From Monarcha castaneiventris obscurior (Eukaryota > Chordata > Aves > Passeriformes > Monarchidae), in NCBI GenBank assembly GCA_026261815.1, contig JAMPIT010000379.1, positions 5,282,001-5,346,000 of the forward strand: a stretch of 64,000 nt of DNA, written 5' to 3'. This document shows, piece by piece, positions 12,256-24,116 of the stretch (positions are counted from its first letter, which is position 1; each line of letters starts with the position of its first letter). The position numbers were made by a program, and so were the translations under genes. The notes under the pieces were generated by a model that saw only the letters and a list, made by a program, of their open reading frames with translations, was not told the DNA's origin and made no database searches.

Positions 12256-13800
12256 GGAGCATCTGGATTGTGTAGGAAAGATGCAAATAAATGACAGCAT
12301 GACACTGGTCTTGTTTCTTCACCATTGTAATAGAAAGGATGTAGAGCTAAAAAGATTATTCCAGGGGTCCACAGAAATATCAAAAGAAAGTCTAATCCTG
12401 AGTGCAGCAGACAATACTAGAAACCAACCAAACCAACCAAAAAATCCACAAAGCCAGATTAGCTTTAGGGGCTCACTGAACTTCTTTTCCCAACAAATGT
12501 TCTTTTCTGTCCAACATCACTGCTGCAACACCAGAGGTCTCGTGAGTAACGTTATGTACTCGAAGCAGCTACCTGTGAATAGATGGGAATTAATGTAGAA
12601 CATTTTTTTCAGCCTTCCAACAGCCAGTTATGATGGGAATGACTGATAAATGTCCCTATGCTGTTTTATTTTGTTGTATTTTCAATACTGAAAACAATGA
12701 AGGTATTTCAAAGGCAGTTGTAACGAGCTACTCAATTACTACAGACTTTTAGCATGGGGGATGAGATGGGAATAAAACCTGTATGATTTGGAATACAAAG
12801 TCACTAAATGCAAGGAGATACAAATGTAAAAAAATTGAAATAGAGACATAAAAAGGTGAAAATGAAGTCAAAACCACAAAACACAGAGAAGTGATAGTAA
12901 CAGAAAGCTTCTTCTGTCTAAATGTTACTAAGGTGACAAAGACAGCATTCAGTAAATAACAAACGAATATGTACCTGTTTAAACAGCTGGCTGATTGTAA
13001 AAATTTTTGCACGACCTCGCTGTGAAACCTGAAACGTTGCAGTTGCAACATTTTTCTCAAGAACATTTCTGAGGCATACTCAAATCCTCTGCTTAGTACT
13101 ATATAGACTGGAGTCAAAACTAAATTCAGAAGCAGATGTTTTAATAGAATTTTGTTTTACTCATATTTTTAATATTTTTTATATAAGTGGCAGTGAATCG
13201 TGAAATCTGCAAAGGTGCTATCTTCCATGCATCATTTCCAACTAAAACATAAGTATGAGAAGGAAGAGCCAAAACACCAGTGACTGCTCGTTTAGAGTGT
13301 TTGGGGGATGCTATCAGGTTTCCTTGAGGGGCTGAAGGTCCTCAGGGCTGCCCTGGACCTTTTCTTGATAAAACAGGCTAAGCATTGTGGTAGTTGGGCG
13401 TGATTTTACACCCCCCCCCCCCCAAACTGTGTATTTACGGAGAAATAAGGTTTAATGTTACCAAATGAAGAAGGCAAGGTGTAACACGGGTGCTGCTGAG
13501 AGGACAAAGGAGGGAGCAGGCACTGAATAGACGGATACAGAAAACCTTGAATAATTTCTAACTCGTTTCAATCCGAACAAAAAACCCCCAAAAACCTAAT
13601 CTATTTCGATAATATTCCTAAAGCAGTCTAGTATCTGGGCAAGGGGAAGAAACAGGGGCGAAAAACCCGCATCACAATATCCTGCAACTCAGGAAGGTGT
13701 GCCAAGTCCCTTCGCTCCGCATTTCGTGGGTATCTTAATCCTGGGTCATCCAATTAAAGAAAACCTCCTTCGGCGGTTTTACGAGCGCAGCACATCAACT
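12256..13800. other. Proximal upstream flank of ASXL3
   Basis: No gene is seen. A C-homopolymer (13411-13423, 13 C) and an AACC-rich stretch (about 12420-12443) are present. GC content rises from about 13.65 kb into the CpG island. A CCAAT box occurs at about 13748, well upstream of the likely transcription starts. Confidence 0.5.
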
Positions 13801-14205
13801 CCCTTTGTTTACACACTGGAACAAGATGTTCTTTCCTGCTCCGACAAGGAAAGGAGCTGAAACGCTATCGCGGGGTCCCTGCGCGCTGGCACCGGCCCGC
13901 CCGGGGCCGCCTGTGGCTCGGCGCATCCCCTCAGCGCCTCCGGCCGAAGCGGCGAGGGCACGGGCGGGCACCGCCGGGGCGGGGGACTGCCCCAGCCGTA
14001 AGTACGAGCCAGCGAGCAGCCCGCACGCCGGGGGAGGGCCGGGCAGGATTTCGAGCCGGTTTCACGGGACGCGGCGCGGCGGCCGGCGGGCGGAGAGGGA
14101 GGAGAAGGGGCCGAGGGGGCCGCCCCCGCCGCCACCTCCGGCCGCCGCCCCCGCCCCGGCAGCGCCCCCAGCGCCGCGTCCCCGGGGAGGCGCCGCGGAG
14201 CAGCA

Positions 14206-14218
14206 CGGGAGTTGTAGT
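14206..14218 (-). promoter_or_regulatory. ZNF143/Staf-type motif
   Basis: CGGGAGTTGTAGT on the + strand is the exact complement of the ACTAYRNNNCCCR promoter element bound by ZNF143/Staf-type factors. It lies about 400 bp upstream of the start codon inside the CpG island, where this motif usually sits near initiation sites. Binding is inferred. Confidence 0.55.
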
Positions 14219-14360
14219 GCGGCGGCGCCATGCCGCTCCGCTCCCGCCGCCCCCGGCCCGCCGCCCCGCTCTCTCTCGCGAGGCTTGGGGGGCGGGCGCG
14301 CTCTGGGGCGGGGGGCGCCGCCGCCGCGGGGATGTTGGGCGCGGGCGCGGCTCCCCCGCG

Positions 14361-14368
14361 TGACGTCA
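14361..14368. promoter_or_regulatory. Full CRE palindrome TGACGTCA
   Basis: A perfect 8-bp cAMP-response element within CGCGTGACGTCACAGCGC, about 255 bp upstream of the ASXL3 ATG. Full palindromic CREs in CpG-island promoters are classical CREB/ATF sites, and the CpG in the core makes binding sensitive to methylation. cAMP control of ASXL3 itself is inference. Confidence 0.6.
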
Positions 14369-14608
14369 CAGCGCATTGTTGTGAGCGCGGCGGAGCATCC
14401 CTCAAGCTGTCACAGCCCTGCCGCCGCCGCGGGGAGCCGCTCCCCACACCCTCCGCCTCCTCCTCCGCCTCCTCCGCCCCCGCCCCTCCCGCCCCGGGGG
14501 CTCCAGAGCTCCGTGTCACCGTATCATTGTCCGTGCGGAACCCCTCCGGGCCCCCCCCCCACCACTCCCGGTCCGCCCTCCCCCCGCTCCCCCCCCCGAA
14601 CCACCTCA

Positions 14609-14625
14609 ATGAGATGCAAACATGA
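14609..14625 (+). promoter_or_regulatory. Upstream ATGs immediately before the ASXL3 start
   Basis: Two ATGs precede the main start. The one at 14609 opens a +1-shifted frame that runs through the whole of exon 1 and overlaps the coding sequence. The one at 14614 opens a three-codon uORF whose TGA (14623-14625) overlaps the main ATG as ATGA. Both are out of frame with ASXL3. They could lower translation of the main frame or permit reinitiation. This assumes that the transcription start is upstream of 14609. Confidence 0.55.
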
Positions 14626-14675
14626 AAGACAAGAGGAAGAAGAAGGACCGCACCTGGGCCGAGGCTGCCCGCCTG
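14622..14675 (+). CDS. ASXL3: ASXL3 coding exon 1 (N-terminus)
   Basis: Encodes MKDKRKKKDRTWAEAARL, the conserved N-terminus of ASXL proteins. The KDKRKKKDRTWAEAARL form matches my memory of ASXL3 better than ASXL1 or ASXL2. ASXL3 is a nuclear Polycomb-associated scaffold that binds and activates the BAP1 H2A deubiquitinase through a later DEUBAD domain. The basic run at residues 4-8 is followed by TWAEAA, where the HARE-HTH (ASXH) fold begins. The start is well fixed: an in-frame TGA at 14610-14612 lies just upstream, and -3 is A. The exon ends in phase 0 at a CTG|GTAGGT donor. Transcription starts in the surrounding CpG island. Only the first 46 residues of a protein usually above 2,000 residues are encoded in this window. 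Confidence 0.93.
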
Positions 14676-14703
14676 GTAGGTGCCGCGGTGGCAGCGGCAG
14701 CAT

Positions 14704-14743
14704 TGTGTGTGTGAGTGTGTGTGTGTGTGTGCGTGTGTGAGTG
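14704..14743 (+). repeat. (TG)n microsatellite just inside intron 1
   Basis: Interrupted GT/TG repeat with GAG and CG interruptions, starting 28 bp after the exon 1 donor and still inside the CpG island. Alternating purine-pyrimidine DNA of this kind can adopt Z-DNA. Confidence 0.9.
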
Positions 14744-15138
14744 CGGGGCGAGCGCGTCCCGCCGCCGCCAGCCCGGCGCTGCCCGCCCGCCGCTTTGTTG
14801 CCGGCGGTCGGGGCCACTGTGGGGCGGGACGGGAGGGGGAGAGACGGAGGGAGCGAGAGCGTGTGAGCGAGTCTGGGGGAAAGAGTGTGCGAGGGACTCC
14901 GAGGGAGAGGGAGAGCGAGGGACAGAGCCGGGGCGTGTGTGCGAGGCAGCGGGCAGCAGCGCGGGAGTGCCCGTGCGGGAGCGGCGGGAGGCTGCGGGTG
15001 CCCGGCTGAGCGGGGCTGGCGGTCCGGGCAGCCCGCGGCTCTGCCGCCCGTCCCCGCCTGCCGGGAGAGGAGAAATACCTACGTCCCTTCCGCGGTGTGT
15101 GCGTGAGGAAATGCCTCTATTATCTTCTTCTTTTTACA

Positions 15139-15161
15139 TGTGTGTGTGTGTGTGTGTGTGT
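15139..15161 (+). repeat. (TG)11 microsatellite
   Basis: An uninterrupted TG run at the 3' shore of the CpG island, about 460 bp into intron 1. Confidence 0.95.
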
Positions 15162-18100
15162 AAATACCCAGGGATCGTGTCTGTCTCTGCAAAGTTCATG
15201 CATCAGATATCCCGAGGAAATCACTCCTTTTAATCTAGAGAAAAGTGAAATAGCCGGGAATTGCCTTTCTATCCCTTTAGTGCGGACAGGACAGGGGTGA
15301 GGGGCGTTAGAGACAACTCTGTCCTGGGATTTCGCTTCACCCTCTCTACTTCCACCACCGAGCCGGGCAATATCCAGGGCAGTGTAACCCGCTCCTGGAG
15401 AGGCTCCGTGGCTCTGGAGACCCGGTCCATTCCCACTTCATTAAGAAACTGTCTCCCTTACCCTACTGTATCTGTTTTCATGATACTGTATTACTGTTCG
15501 CTAAGTGTAACAGAACACATTGTTTATGTTGTTTTTCCGTTTCGGAGTATGTCTGGGTTCTCTCCATTCTAGGAATTTTACAACAGATAGTTACGCACGG
15601 TACGGCACGTATGGTTGTACACGTCCGTATGCGTGTCTTCTGCAAAGTTGGGTCTGGTTCAGCTCCAGCCGAGTGCGTAGAAAGATGACAAAGCTGGAAA
15701 GATAGGCTGCTGGATACGTTGCTATTTTGTATCTACACGAACTTTATTTTTAATTCATCTCTGATACAGACTGAATTGTTTAAGTAACGTGCCGTTACTA
15801 GTGTTGCGTTTGTTTCTTGCAGTGGGCAGTGGTATCTTGTTACTATTATTTGTTTAGTGTATTTGTCAAGCACTTACCTTGTAAAAATGTTTTCACCTCA
15901 TTATACGAATTCCTAGATAGGAAGTTCAGCCTCTCTCTCCTACGTAAATAATTATAAGGTATTAGACAGACACTACCTATAGATGTCTCTGCAAGCTGTA
16001 TCGAGGTACTCTCGTAGGCTTGGGCAGTGCTAAATTCTGATGTGGCTCATTGTACGTCCCCCAACATTTTGTAATAATGCAGCATTAGTGAAGATGCTCT
16101 GATACGGTGTCGCTACTGTACGCTCTTATTTCTCGTGATTGTAACACAAGTTTTACTGCAGTAAAATACTCACTCACCTTTGCCAAAATAGTTTTTTGGC
16201 AGCAGATGTTGCTACGGTACTTGTTTCTCCGTGCTCTAAGCTGATGAACGTGCATTCAAAAGTCTATAAAATACATCAATTGCTATCCTAACTTTACTCT
16301 TTTAAGTTGCTGCTGCAGTTACCATTGTAAGCTGTATTTTGTTTGACAAATGTGCATAAATGTGCATTATTGTGTATCAAGTAAAATTGCTATTCCCATG
16401 TGGTCTAATACATGGAAAAGTTTAAAGCCTCTAGAGAACAAAGGCTGAGCCACTGCTGTGGAGAAGGGCTAAGAGTCTTATTTTCATGATGTCCTACTGC
16501 CTCACATTTCTCCCCAGAAGAGTAATGATTTGCTAAAATCAAGTAGAATGTAAGATGATACACTGCGGTACATAAGTGGTGGAGATACACAAGGTCCACA
16601 GTGTGGTTTTGTCCAGCCTCCTGGGGTTGCCAAGTTCTGCAGAGCTTGTCTCAAGTCTGTTACGTGAATGATATGTGCTGCTGCTCAGACTAACTACAGC
16701 CTTTCACTGGTCTTTGCTTTTTGTATGCAGTCACATATGTTTGCAAATCACAATGAAAGATTGAAGCCGAAATTGCTGCTCCTTACAGTGTTTTATGTTA
16801 GGACCCTGATGGTTCATTATGACTTTGTTTTCTTGAGATACATCGATAATGTATTACTGCAAGGTTTGATTAAATCAATTTCTTTCCACAGACAAGTAAA
16901 CAATGAAGTGATTGATACCTACTCACAAAAAAATGACTCATGACTTATCTAGATCAATATGTTGTAAAATTGTATAGTGCTGAACTATTTTTAGGAAAAA
17001 GAGAGTGAATTAATACATAGAGCAACTGTATAGATATTTACATTGTAGATTTTCTATAAAAGCCCTTACATTGCAACAGTATTAGGCTTTCAAAGCAAAG
17101 TGCTAAAACTATGAAATTATTCTGGTAACATTGCTGGCATTGCTGTTTCACTCTGTTGTTCATGTCCGTATGTTACAATGTTCAGTTTAAATGATGTACT
17201 TGCATACCAGTTCCCCAACTATTTTAAGTTCACTCACTAGGGATGCAGAATTTTAATTATGTTTTCTTTGTTTGTTGCGAGGTGCCATACTTATTTTTTT
17301 GTACACCTTTCAAACAGTGCTGGAGCAGATTTTTATGTCTCAATTGTATGTACACAGCTATTATTAGCAGCACCCAGTAGCTTCCCAAATGCAAATGTTT
17401 CTATACTTGCAACATGCCTATGAGGTTAAGTATTTTGACCTCTGCTTTACCCGTGCAGAGTTGAGACATGGAAAGATTAAGTACCTTACTCAAAGCTGTT
17501 CAGGAAATCTGTGGGAGAGGTAGTTATGATACCAACAGTGTCTCTGTAGTAGTTCTGTTTCACAGTCGTAAAATCATCTTCCTTCTGTGGCTACACTTTT
17601 GCCTCACTCGTTCTCTGTTACTACTTCTCTCACAGTAATTATGACAGAAGTTGATATGGTCATGTCTCTGTATTCAATCTGTATTGAAACTCCTAATGTA
17701 CTGTATAATAGTTATGGATCAAAAGGAGCACAAAAACTGGACTTGAGCCTGAAATTGTTTCACAGCTCTCCATTTCCCATGTTCAGAATGAAAAAAGCAG
17801 AAGTACTTCAGAAAAATATATTGCATGGCAGGCTTAAAACACATTGTAATGTGTAAGTGGTGAGGCTCCAAACTGACTGTCAGTGTTGCATTTACCCATT
17901 TTCAGTATTTGATTAAGGGGTCTTTGTAAACTTAAGTTCCTGCAACGTAGTGTTTTTTCAAGCTGTTCCCTTAATTTGTAAAATATAAGCAGGAAAGGAC
18001 TCCCATTATATCAATCTCTTGCTGTAAATATGTGACACAGGCAATAAAGCAGGAGCCACTGGCATGTCCTGTATCAGAACTTGTATTTTATGGATGAAGC

Positions 18101-20200
18101 CTCCTGCAGAGAGTCGAATCTTTCTGTCTGTGACACGTTGCTTTTTTCCTCATGCAAGTCTGCTTATCTTAGGGCAAGGCATAGCCCAGCTTACAAGCAT
18201 TCCTGAGAAATGAACGCATGTGCAGGATCAATGGAATGGTGGCATACCACTAACAGTTCATGTTACAGAGCCCATTTTGTAGAACACACATTTTTATGGA
18301 CAAAATTGCAACTTGTCTTTACAACCTGCCAAAGGGCATATCTTTGATGTAGACCCGATATGTCAACTCACTTTGTACTTTGCAGCAGACTACAGCAGTG
18401 CTTATTGTATGACCTGGGCATTATCTCCATGCCAGTTTTCTGCTTTTTGTGTCTCATAGACTAAGATGGAACACTTAAAAGAATGAGAACAAAAGAAAAC
18501 CTTTCAAGGCAGGAAAGGTCTTTCCTCTGTCTTTTAGTTGATCCTCATTTGATGTGGCCGTATTGTTGTTTTCTGATCATACATGGAACTCATTAAAATT
18601 GTATAGAAAGGTTAAACACTTGAGTAGTTAGAGCAATTTGTAGCGATTCCTTTCAGATGAAAAACCTTCTATCTGTTTAGCTTCACAAGGACTCTCAAGC
18701 TATTGCTGGAAGTCCTGAAATGGTGAATTCTGCCTCTTAAAAATTTAATGTCATAAAATTCTGCATAAAAACTATTGAAATGAAAAATACTGAGAACAAA
18801 ACATGCCCAAGGATACTCTGCCACATAAGACCTGATGACAGTTTTAAGTAGGCTGCAGTGATCCAACTTTTATCATTTGACTTCTAGACATGATAAAGGC
18901 CTGGACAGAATGAGTGGAGACTGGTCACTTTGGGAATGCAAAGCTCAAAAGCATAGACCGTCTGCCTATGAAGGCTGATAGTTTATGGTAACATTTTAAA
19001 AGGATTTTTTTTTTAAATTAATAGCTTGCCCTTATTATTGCCCTTTCCTCTTTCCTGTAAGTGGTATTTTGAAATGCAGCTCAGTGAAGCCTCTACCACA
19101 AGCTGACAGTAAAGCAGAAGAAAATCCCAAGAATGAGAACAGTAGTCCTTGTTTGGTTATTTGTGTGCTGGATCGCCTCTAGTATTTTTGCTCTTTCTTC
19201 TCCAAATTTTGTTGTGAAAGAAAGGTTTTCTTGTGTTACTGAAGATTTATGTGCTTTACAGTTCTATAGAGAGTTCTTGTGGTTCAGGTGACGTGCATTT
19301 TGGGTGAGTAATGATCATGTCTTAATTCTTGTGTTTCTTGCAGTAGTCACCTGACAGGATCCAGCTGTTAACTAAGAGCTGTTTGCTTTCTCTTGTAAAC
19401 TCTAAGAAAATTATGCTAATTAATTAGGGAAACTGATGCTGGAAAAAACCGTGAAAAGTAACCATTGGAACAGTTAGCTTGCATGCTACTGTTTAATGTG
19501 GCTGGCTGTCCAAAAGCTGATTGTTGCTTCTTCTGGTATGCTGAGATAGTGTAGTTGAAACAGATCATGTTGCGGTACAGAAGTATTTTTGTATTGCATC
19601 CTCATTTTTGAAGACCACAAATGAAACAAAAAAGTAGAAGAGTAACTTCTGCATAGCTAGACCATTGATGATAATCCCTTTGACTTTTATGTTAAGTCTT
19701 TGATTTTTTTACTATAAATAATGTTGTAAAGCATTGTGCTAAAGGAGCTTCGTGTATCTTTAAAAATGGGAAATTTGACATAACTTTGTTTTATGGTATT
19801 AAGGATTTCTTTGTTGTTGGCTTCACAGAGACCTGCAATTATTTCCATATTTGTTCTGAGTTAATTCTTTTTCAGACATGCTGAAACATTGTGCCTTGGG
19901 AAGTTTTGATGGCCTTTCCCTTTGATCCACAATCAATGCTGCTTTGAAGGGCTATATTTTAGTTTGGTAGGCTCTAGGGTTTCCTCCAGTTTGTTTTATT
20001 CAAAGTAATTTTTGCAGTTGTTAGACAAGGTTGAACCTGCACTTATTTTTTTTTTCTACCTTCTGTGGTTTTGTTTGTCAATATTTTATTTTGTTAGTGT
20101 GAAATACCATTAATAAGTATGGCTTTAGTATTTTTTTTTTACTTTGAAAGGTGTTCTACAATGTCATCTATTTCAGCTCACCTTTTGTGTTTTTCTAGGG
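15162..20200. other. ASXL3 intron 1, 5' part
   Basis: T-rich intronic DNA. CpG content falls off between about 15.1 and 16.3 kb. No alternative exon or RNA gene is recognised. One old SINE relic (17452-17535) is listed separately. Confidence 0.55.
17452..17535 (+). repeat. MIR-like (CORE-SINE) relic
   Basis: The stretch GAGTTGAGACATGGAAAGAT, then TAAGTACCTTACTCAAAG and AAATCTGTGGGAGAGG, follows the order of the 3' half of MIR-type SINEs: lower-the-tail, 'gaaactgaggca', 'ttaagtaacttgctcaagg', 'agtctgtggcagagc'. It is diverged and only about 85 bp, as expected for these ancient amniote repeats. Confidence 0.5.
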
Positions 20201-22080
20201 TAGATTGAGAGAAATGAGATTCTACCTCTTTATCTTGAGACAGCCCTTTTTAACCCTTGGCATCACAGACCTTTAGGTAGGCAGGAACTTTATCCAGGAA
20301 TGGGACCCGTTCTCAGTAATGTCACATTACTTCTGTCAAAACAGGGTAACATGGGAGAAAACCCTAACAAGAGCCTAACTATGAGCATTCCTTGGTAGTG
20401 TGCAGGCATTCTCCATGCCTTAAGGTATGATTTAATGTTCTCTGTTACAGTGAATGTTTCCAGTGTCTTCTGTCTTACCTTTCTCTGTAGAAGAGCCAAT
20501 ATTTTCCTGTCATACTGGATTTTCTGTTGAAATAACTGATGCGATTTTTTCTTCTTCCAAGAGGAGATTTGGTCAGTTGCATGTGCAACCACAGTGAAGT
20601 AGTTTCCACTAACCACACTCGAGACCCTATCACCCTTCACACCTAGGTACCTTTGGATTTGATAGCCCAGTTCACCAATTCCTGGATCCAAACCATGCCA
20701 TTGCAGCATCTTAGTCTGGAGCAGGTAACGTGCTGTTCTCAAGGTGAAAAGCCAAACTTATTGTACTTCCTGCTGGAGCTTCTTTTCTTCTTTATACTGT
20801 GATCAGCAAATTACAGCCACGTGGAGAACCAAGTGCTAAACTTGACCTCTTGGCTTTGGAGTAATTGGTGTGGGTTTTTTCGTTTGGTTGGGGTTTTTTT
20901 TTAATGTTGTAAGCTTCAAAGTGTTTTCTGTTTTGCTGGATGTGATGATGATGGTCTTGGTATTCCCTGTAAATAGGAATAACTAAATAGAGGCCTCGTT
21001 TTGTGCTGTCAAGACCAGGGAGAAGATGTGATTAGTGGAAATTATTTCATTGTGGTTCCATGGGTTCCAGATGAATTTGAGCAGATCCTTCTGAGGAACT
21101 TGCAGACTGAAGAAACCAAATATCTTAGCCTTCACTCTGGGTCAGCTTCCAACGCAAAGGCAAAACAATAAGCAGCACATCCTGGTACTGCCCATTTGCT
21201 CATCCTGTGAGTTCAGGCAGCAAATTCTTGTGATGCTCAAGTGCAACAGATTGGTCATAAGTGGTTCATTTAATCACTTACCAACTTTGAATGACGATTA
21301 CCCTCCCTGAAGAAGCCCAAATTGTTGACATACTGGCCCTCTGAGGCTGCTCTCTTTTTGAGAAGTCCTGCCAGATAGTTTTCTGTTGCTGGACTTCCTG
21401 TCTTGAGAGGAGATGTACTTGCTGGGAATGGAAAATGGTAGCAAAGTGCCTACTGATTGCCTGCAGCTAATCTTCGTTTGAAAGGATGACCTACAACTTT
21501 CTGAATGGTGATAAGACTTTAGCACGGACATCAGGAGTGTCAGGAGACAGCTAAGCCATCTGGCAGCACATGCTGTCTTTCTGGAGCTTCTTTGATGTCA
21601 GTGCACTGACTGTGGTTAGGGATGGCACTCAGTGTTGAAGTGGTCTAGAGGAGCTCCATTCACTTCGGTTCAAGCAAGCCCTGGTGTTTCTGACGTTGGA
21701 ACAGGAATCTCTGGGTGATCTGATGTTTTCATCCCTTGACTTAAGAGTTCAGCTCTCTTTAACTTCTTGAGCTCAGCAGGACAAAATCTGTGGACCCTGA
21801 CATGTGACTTTCCTCAGTATTGGAGGACTTTTTACTTGAGTTTTTTAACATATGGGATCCAGCTTTTACATTGCAGGTTATGACCAATGTGGCCTCTTGT
21901 ACCTCGGAAGATTTGCTTTGTAGTGAAGCATCGAGTTTTGTTTCTGTCTGACAGCATTTGCCAGGATCAGCAGCCACAGTTCAGTCTGTTGCTCTGGAAT
22001 CACCAGACTCATTAGAGGGTTGGGCTGTAGTTCTGTGTAGAAGATATTCCAGAGGTCACATCCTAGATTATTGTTCATGA
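20200..22080 (-). pseudogene. Unidentified minus-strand coding-like blocks, possible pseudogene
   Basis: Four minus-strand open blocks occur in order: 22078-21878, 21977-21759, 21531-21298 and 20742-20290 (150 residues). Local composition is less AT-rich than the neighbouring intron. The second is rich in Ser, Lys, Glu and Thr, like a disordered nuclear protein. The last contains a hydrophilic segment followed by a good minus-strand donor (AAAG|GTAAGA near 20.48 kb). I cannot name a family. It could be a decayed processed gene, an unrecognised retroelement or chance. It does not belong to ASXL3, which runs the other way. Confidence 0.2.
20867..20903 (+). repeat. T/G-rich low-complexity tract
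   Basis: Runs of T6-T9 separated by GG/GGG. This is one of at least five such tracts on the sense strand of the ASXL3 introns. Confidence 0.75.
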
Positions 22081-23217
22081 TTTTGGATCATCAGAAAGTA
22101 ATTTATTTAGAAGGCACATATTACATGCTGTGTTTTGAAGCTTGTCCTCCTATATACGTAGATTGGTCTAGACAAGCCTGTGGTGAGAATCTCCTCAGTG
22201 CTTGCAGAGGGTCAGCCCTAGAGATCATTACCGTGTGGGTGCCAGTTGCATCCTCTAGAGCATAGTCTGACTTACAGATAACAGCATTTCCTAAACCTCT
22301 ACAACTTCAGAAGTGTTCCTTGAGATGCAAGATCCTGACCTACTAGGTTATTTGCTTTGGAGAACTCAAGGCTATTTTCTTTCTTTTTTGTGAATTCGCT
22401 TAGATCTTATAGACAGAATTAGGAATTTAATGAATCATTCTAGTCAGGGTTTATAACTGTTTTATCCTAGTTAGCTTCCTGTGTAGCTTGACATCTAGAG
22501 GGGGAAGATAGCCTTAGCTGAAGTATATATCAAACATTTGAAGGTCAAAGTTTTATTCCATTTCAGCTGACTCTTAGCAGCCTGGAGAACCTGCCTAATT
22601 GTGTGTAGTGCTTCACATATTTGGTGAGATGCCTTGTGAAATGTCCAGAGTCTAGTAAATTACAGTCAAATTCATGTCCCGTATGATTTGTTCCTGTTTT
22701 TGTGACTTGAACTTTCTTTTTATATAAGATAAGGCTTTACCACTTATCGTTGTATTGCCGAAATACTTAACTTCATCTTTCATTAAGTGATACCATCTGG
22801 TTTGATTATTTCTTTTTCTGTCCCATAAATTTAAACTGAATGTCTATTGATACCTGTTTTTAGAGAAATGTTAATTCATTTTATGCCTCAAAATTCCCAG
22901 TTATCCATCACCTGCTGGCATTGCTGTATCAGAGAAGCATGTGATATTCCACGTCACTATGCCTGCCTGCCAATATTACCTAGGAAGGGTAATGGGAAAA
23001 AAATAGATTCTTATTGTCCACAGCCTGCTGTCATTCTTCTCGACCAAGGTTCTGGCAGTTATCTCAAAACCGTGACGTTCTTTGTTCATACTCCCTTCTT
23101 TAATCTTATTTGGCATTTCTGTCATTTAGAAATTCGGGACAGGTAAGACCAATGAGAATCTCTTTGGAACTTGGTGTTTAGATTGAGAAAAGCATCTTAA
23201 TTAGAGGATTACTTTGA

Positions 23218-23270
23218 TAATCATAGAAATGGAGCTGGAAAGGGTTTCAAGGTCATCTTGTCTGTTAAGA
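23218..23270 (-). mobile_element. CR1 3'-end scrap, minus strand
   Basis: About 50 bp resembling the reverse complement of the CR1 terminus: an ATCATAGAA octamer remnant, GGAGCTGGAAAGG, then CAAGGTCATC. It is too short for certainty. Confidence 0.4.
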
Positions 23271-24069
23271 CTTGAAAAGAAGTCATACAACCCAAGTTAG
23301 TTTTAGTTTTGTGAATCAATAAAATTAGAAACTTTTATTATTGATGGGAGCGATGAATTGTCTGGCCTTTGCCAGAATCTGCTCTTTTAGTGAAAATTTG
23401 CGTTCTGCTTTAAAAAATGGGAGAACTAAGAAAATAAAATTATTATGAAAAGTTGTCCAATGGGTATGATTTAGAATTCAGATGCATTATGTGTTTTTTC
23501 TGACAGTGACTAGACAGAAAGCATCAATTTTCTTGTACAGATTGAGAATTCTGTATTCAGTTAATGGTTCTCATTCATATTCTCTGTTTTTTTGAGGCAT
23601 TTTGGGCTTAGTCTCTTGATTTTTTTTGAGCGTTTGATGCGGCAATGCTGTAGCAGGTTTGTATGTAGAGCAGTAGTGCTTAATGCATTCTAATCTATTC
23701 CATAATTTGTTTCATTCATAATGCAGATTTTTGAGACATTTTGTAAGCACACATCTTCTGTTTTAAAAATTAAAAAGTAGAATAATGTAGTGTGAGGCTC
23801 ATCATCTAGGTGTGGAATAAGGTCAGAATTCACTGTAGAAGAAATCTTCAAATAATGTACTATTAAAGAGATGTTAATACCTTTTTGTTACTGGTTTCAG
23901 GATGACCTATGGCTTCATAGGTATGTACTTTCCTGAAGGTGCCCTCCTGGGCAACAGATAAAGTGCTTTTTGCTAGATATCCCAGTAGGAAATATTTGGT
24001 GGGAGGGAAGAATAAGGATTAAATCTTTTGATGTGGTCCCTTGAATTCCTGACTTGCAGTCCTGATCTT

Positions 24070-24116
24070 TTATATATATGTATAAAATATATATAAATAT
24101 ATAAAAATATATGTAG
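24070..24116. repeat. AT-rich microsatellite
   Basis: Interrupted (TA)n with poly-A interruptions. Confidence 0.85.

Larger units (their letters stand above)
13800..15090 (+). promoter_or_regulatory. ASXL3 CpG-island promoter and 5' UTR region
   Basis: About 1.3 kb of very GC-rich, CpG-dense DNA in an otherwise AT-rich window, spanning the first coding exon. It contains many GC boxes (for example CCCGCCCCTCCCGCCCC-type clusters near 14480-14497 and GGGGCGGGGG near 13976). I see no TATA box, so dispersed initiation is expected. The 5' UTR should be in the few hundred bases before 14622, but the exact start cannot be read from sequence. Long open frames across the island on both strands (for example 13805-14740 and 13809-14609) are P/R/G/A-rich and follow from GC content, not from coding. 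Confidence 0.9.
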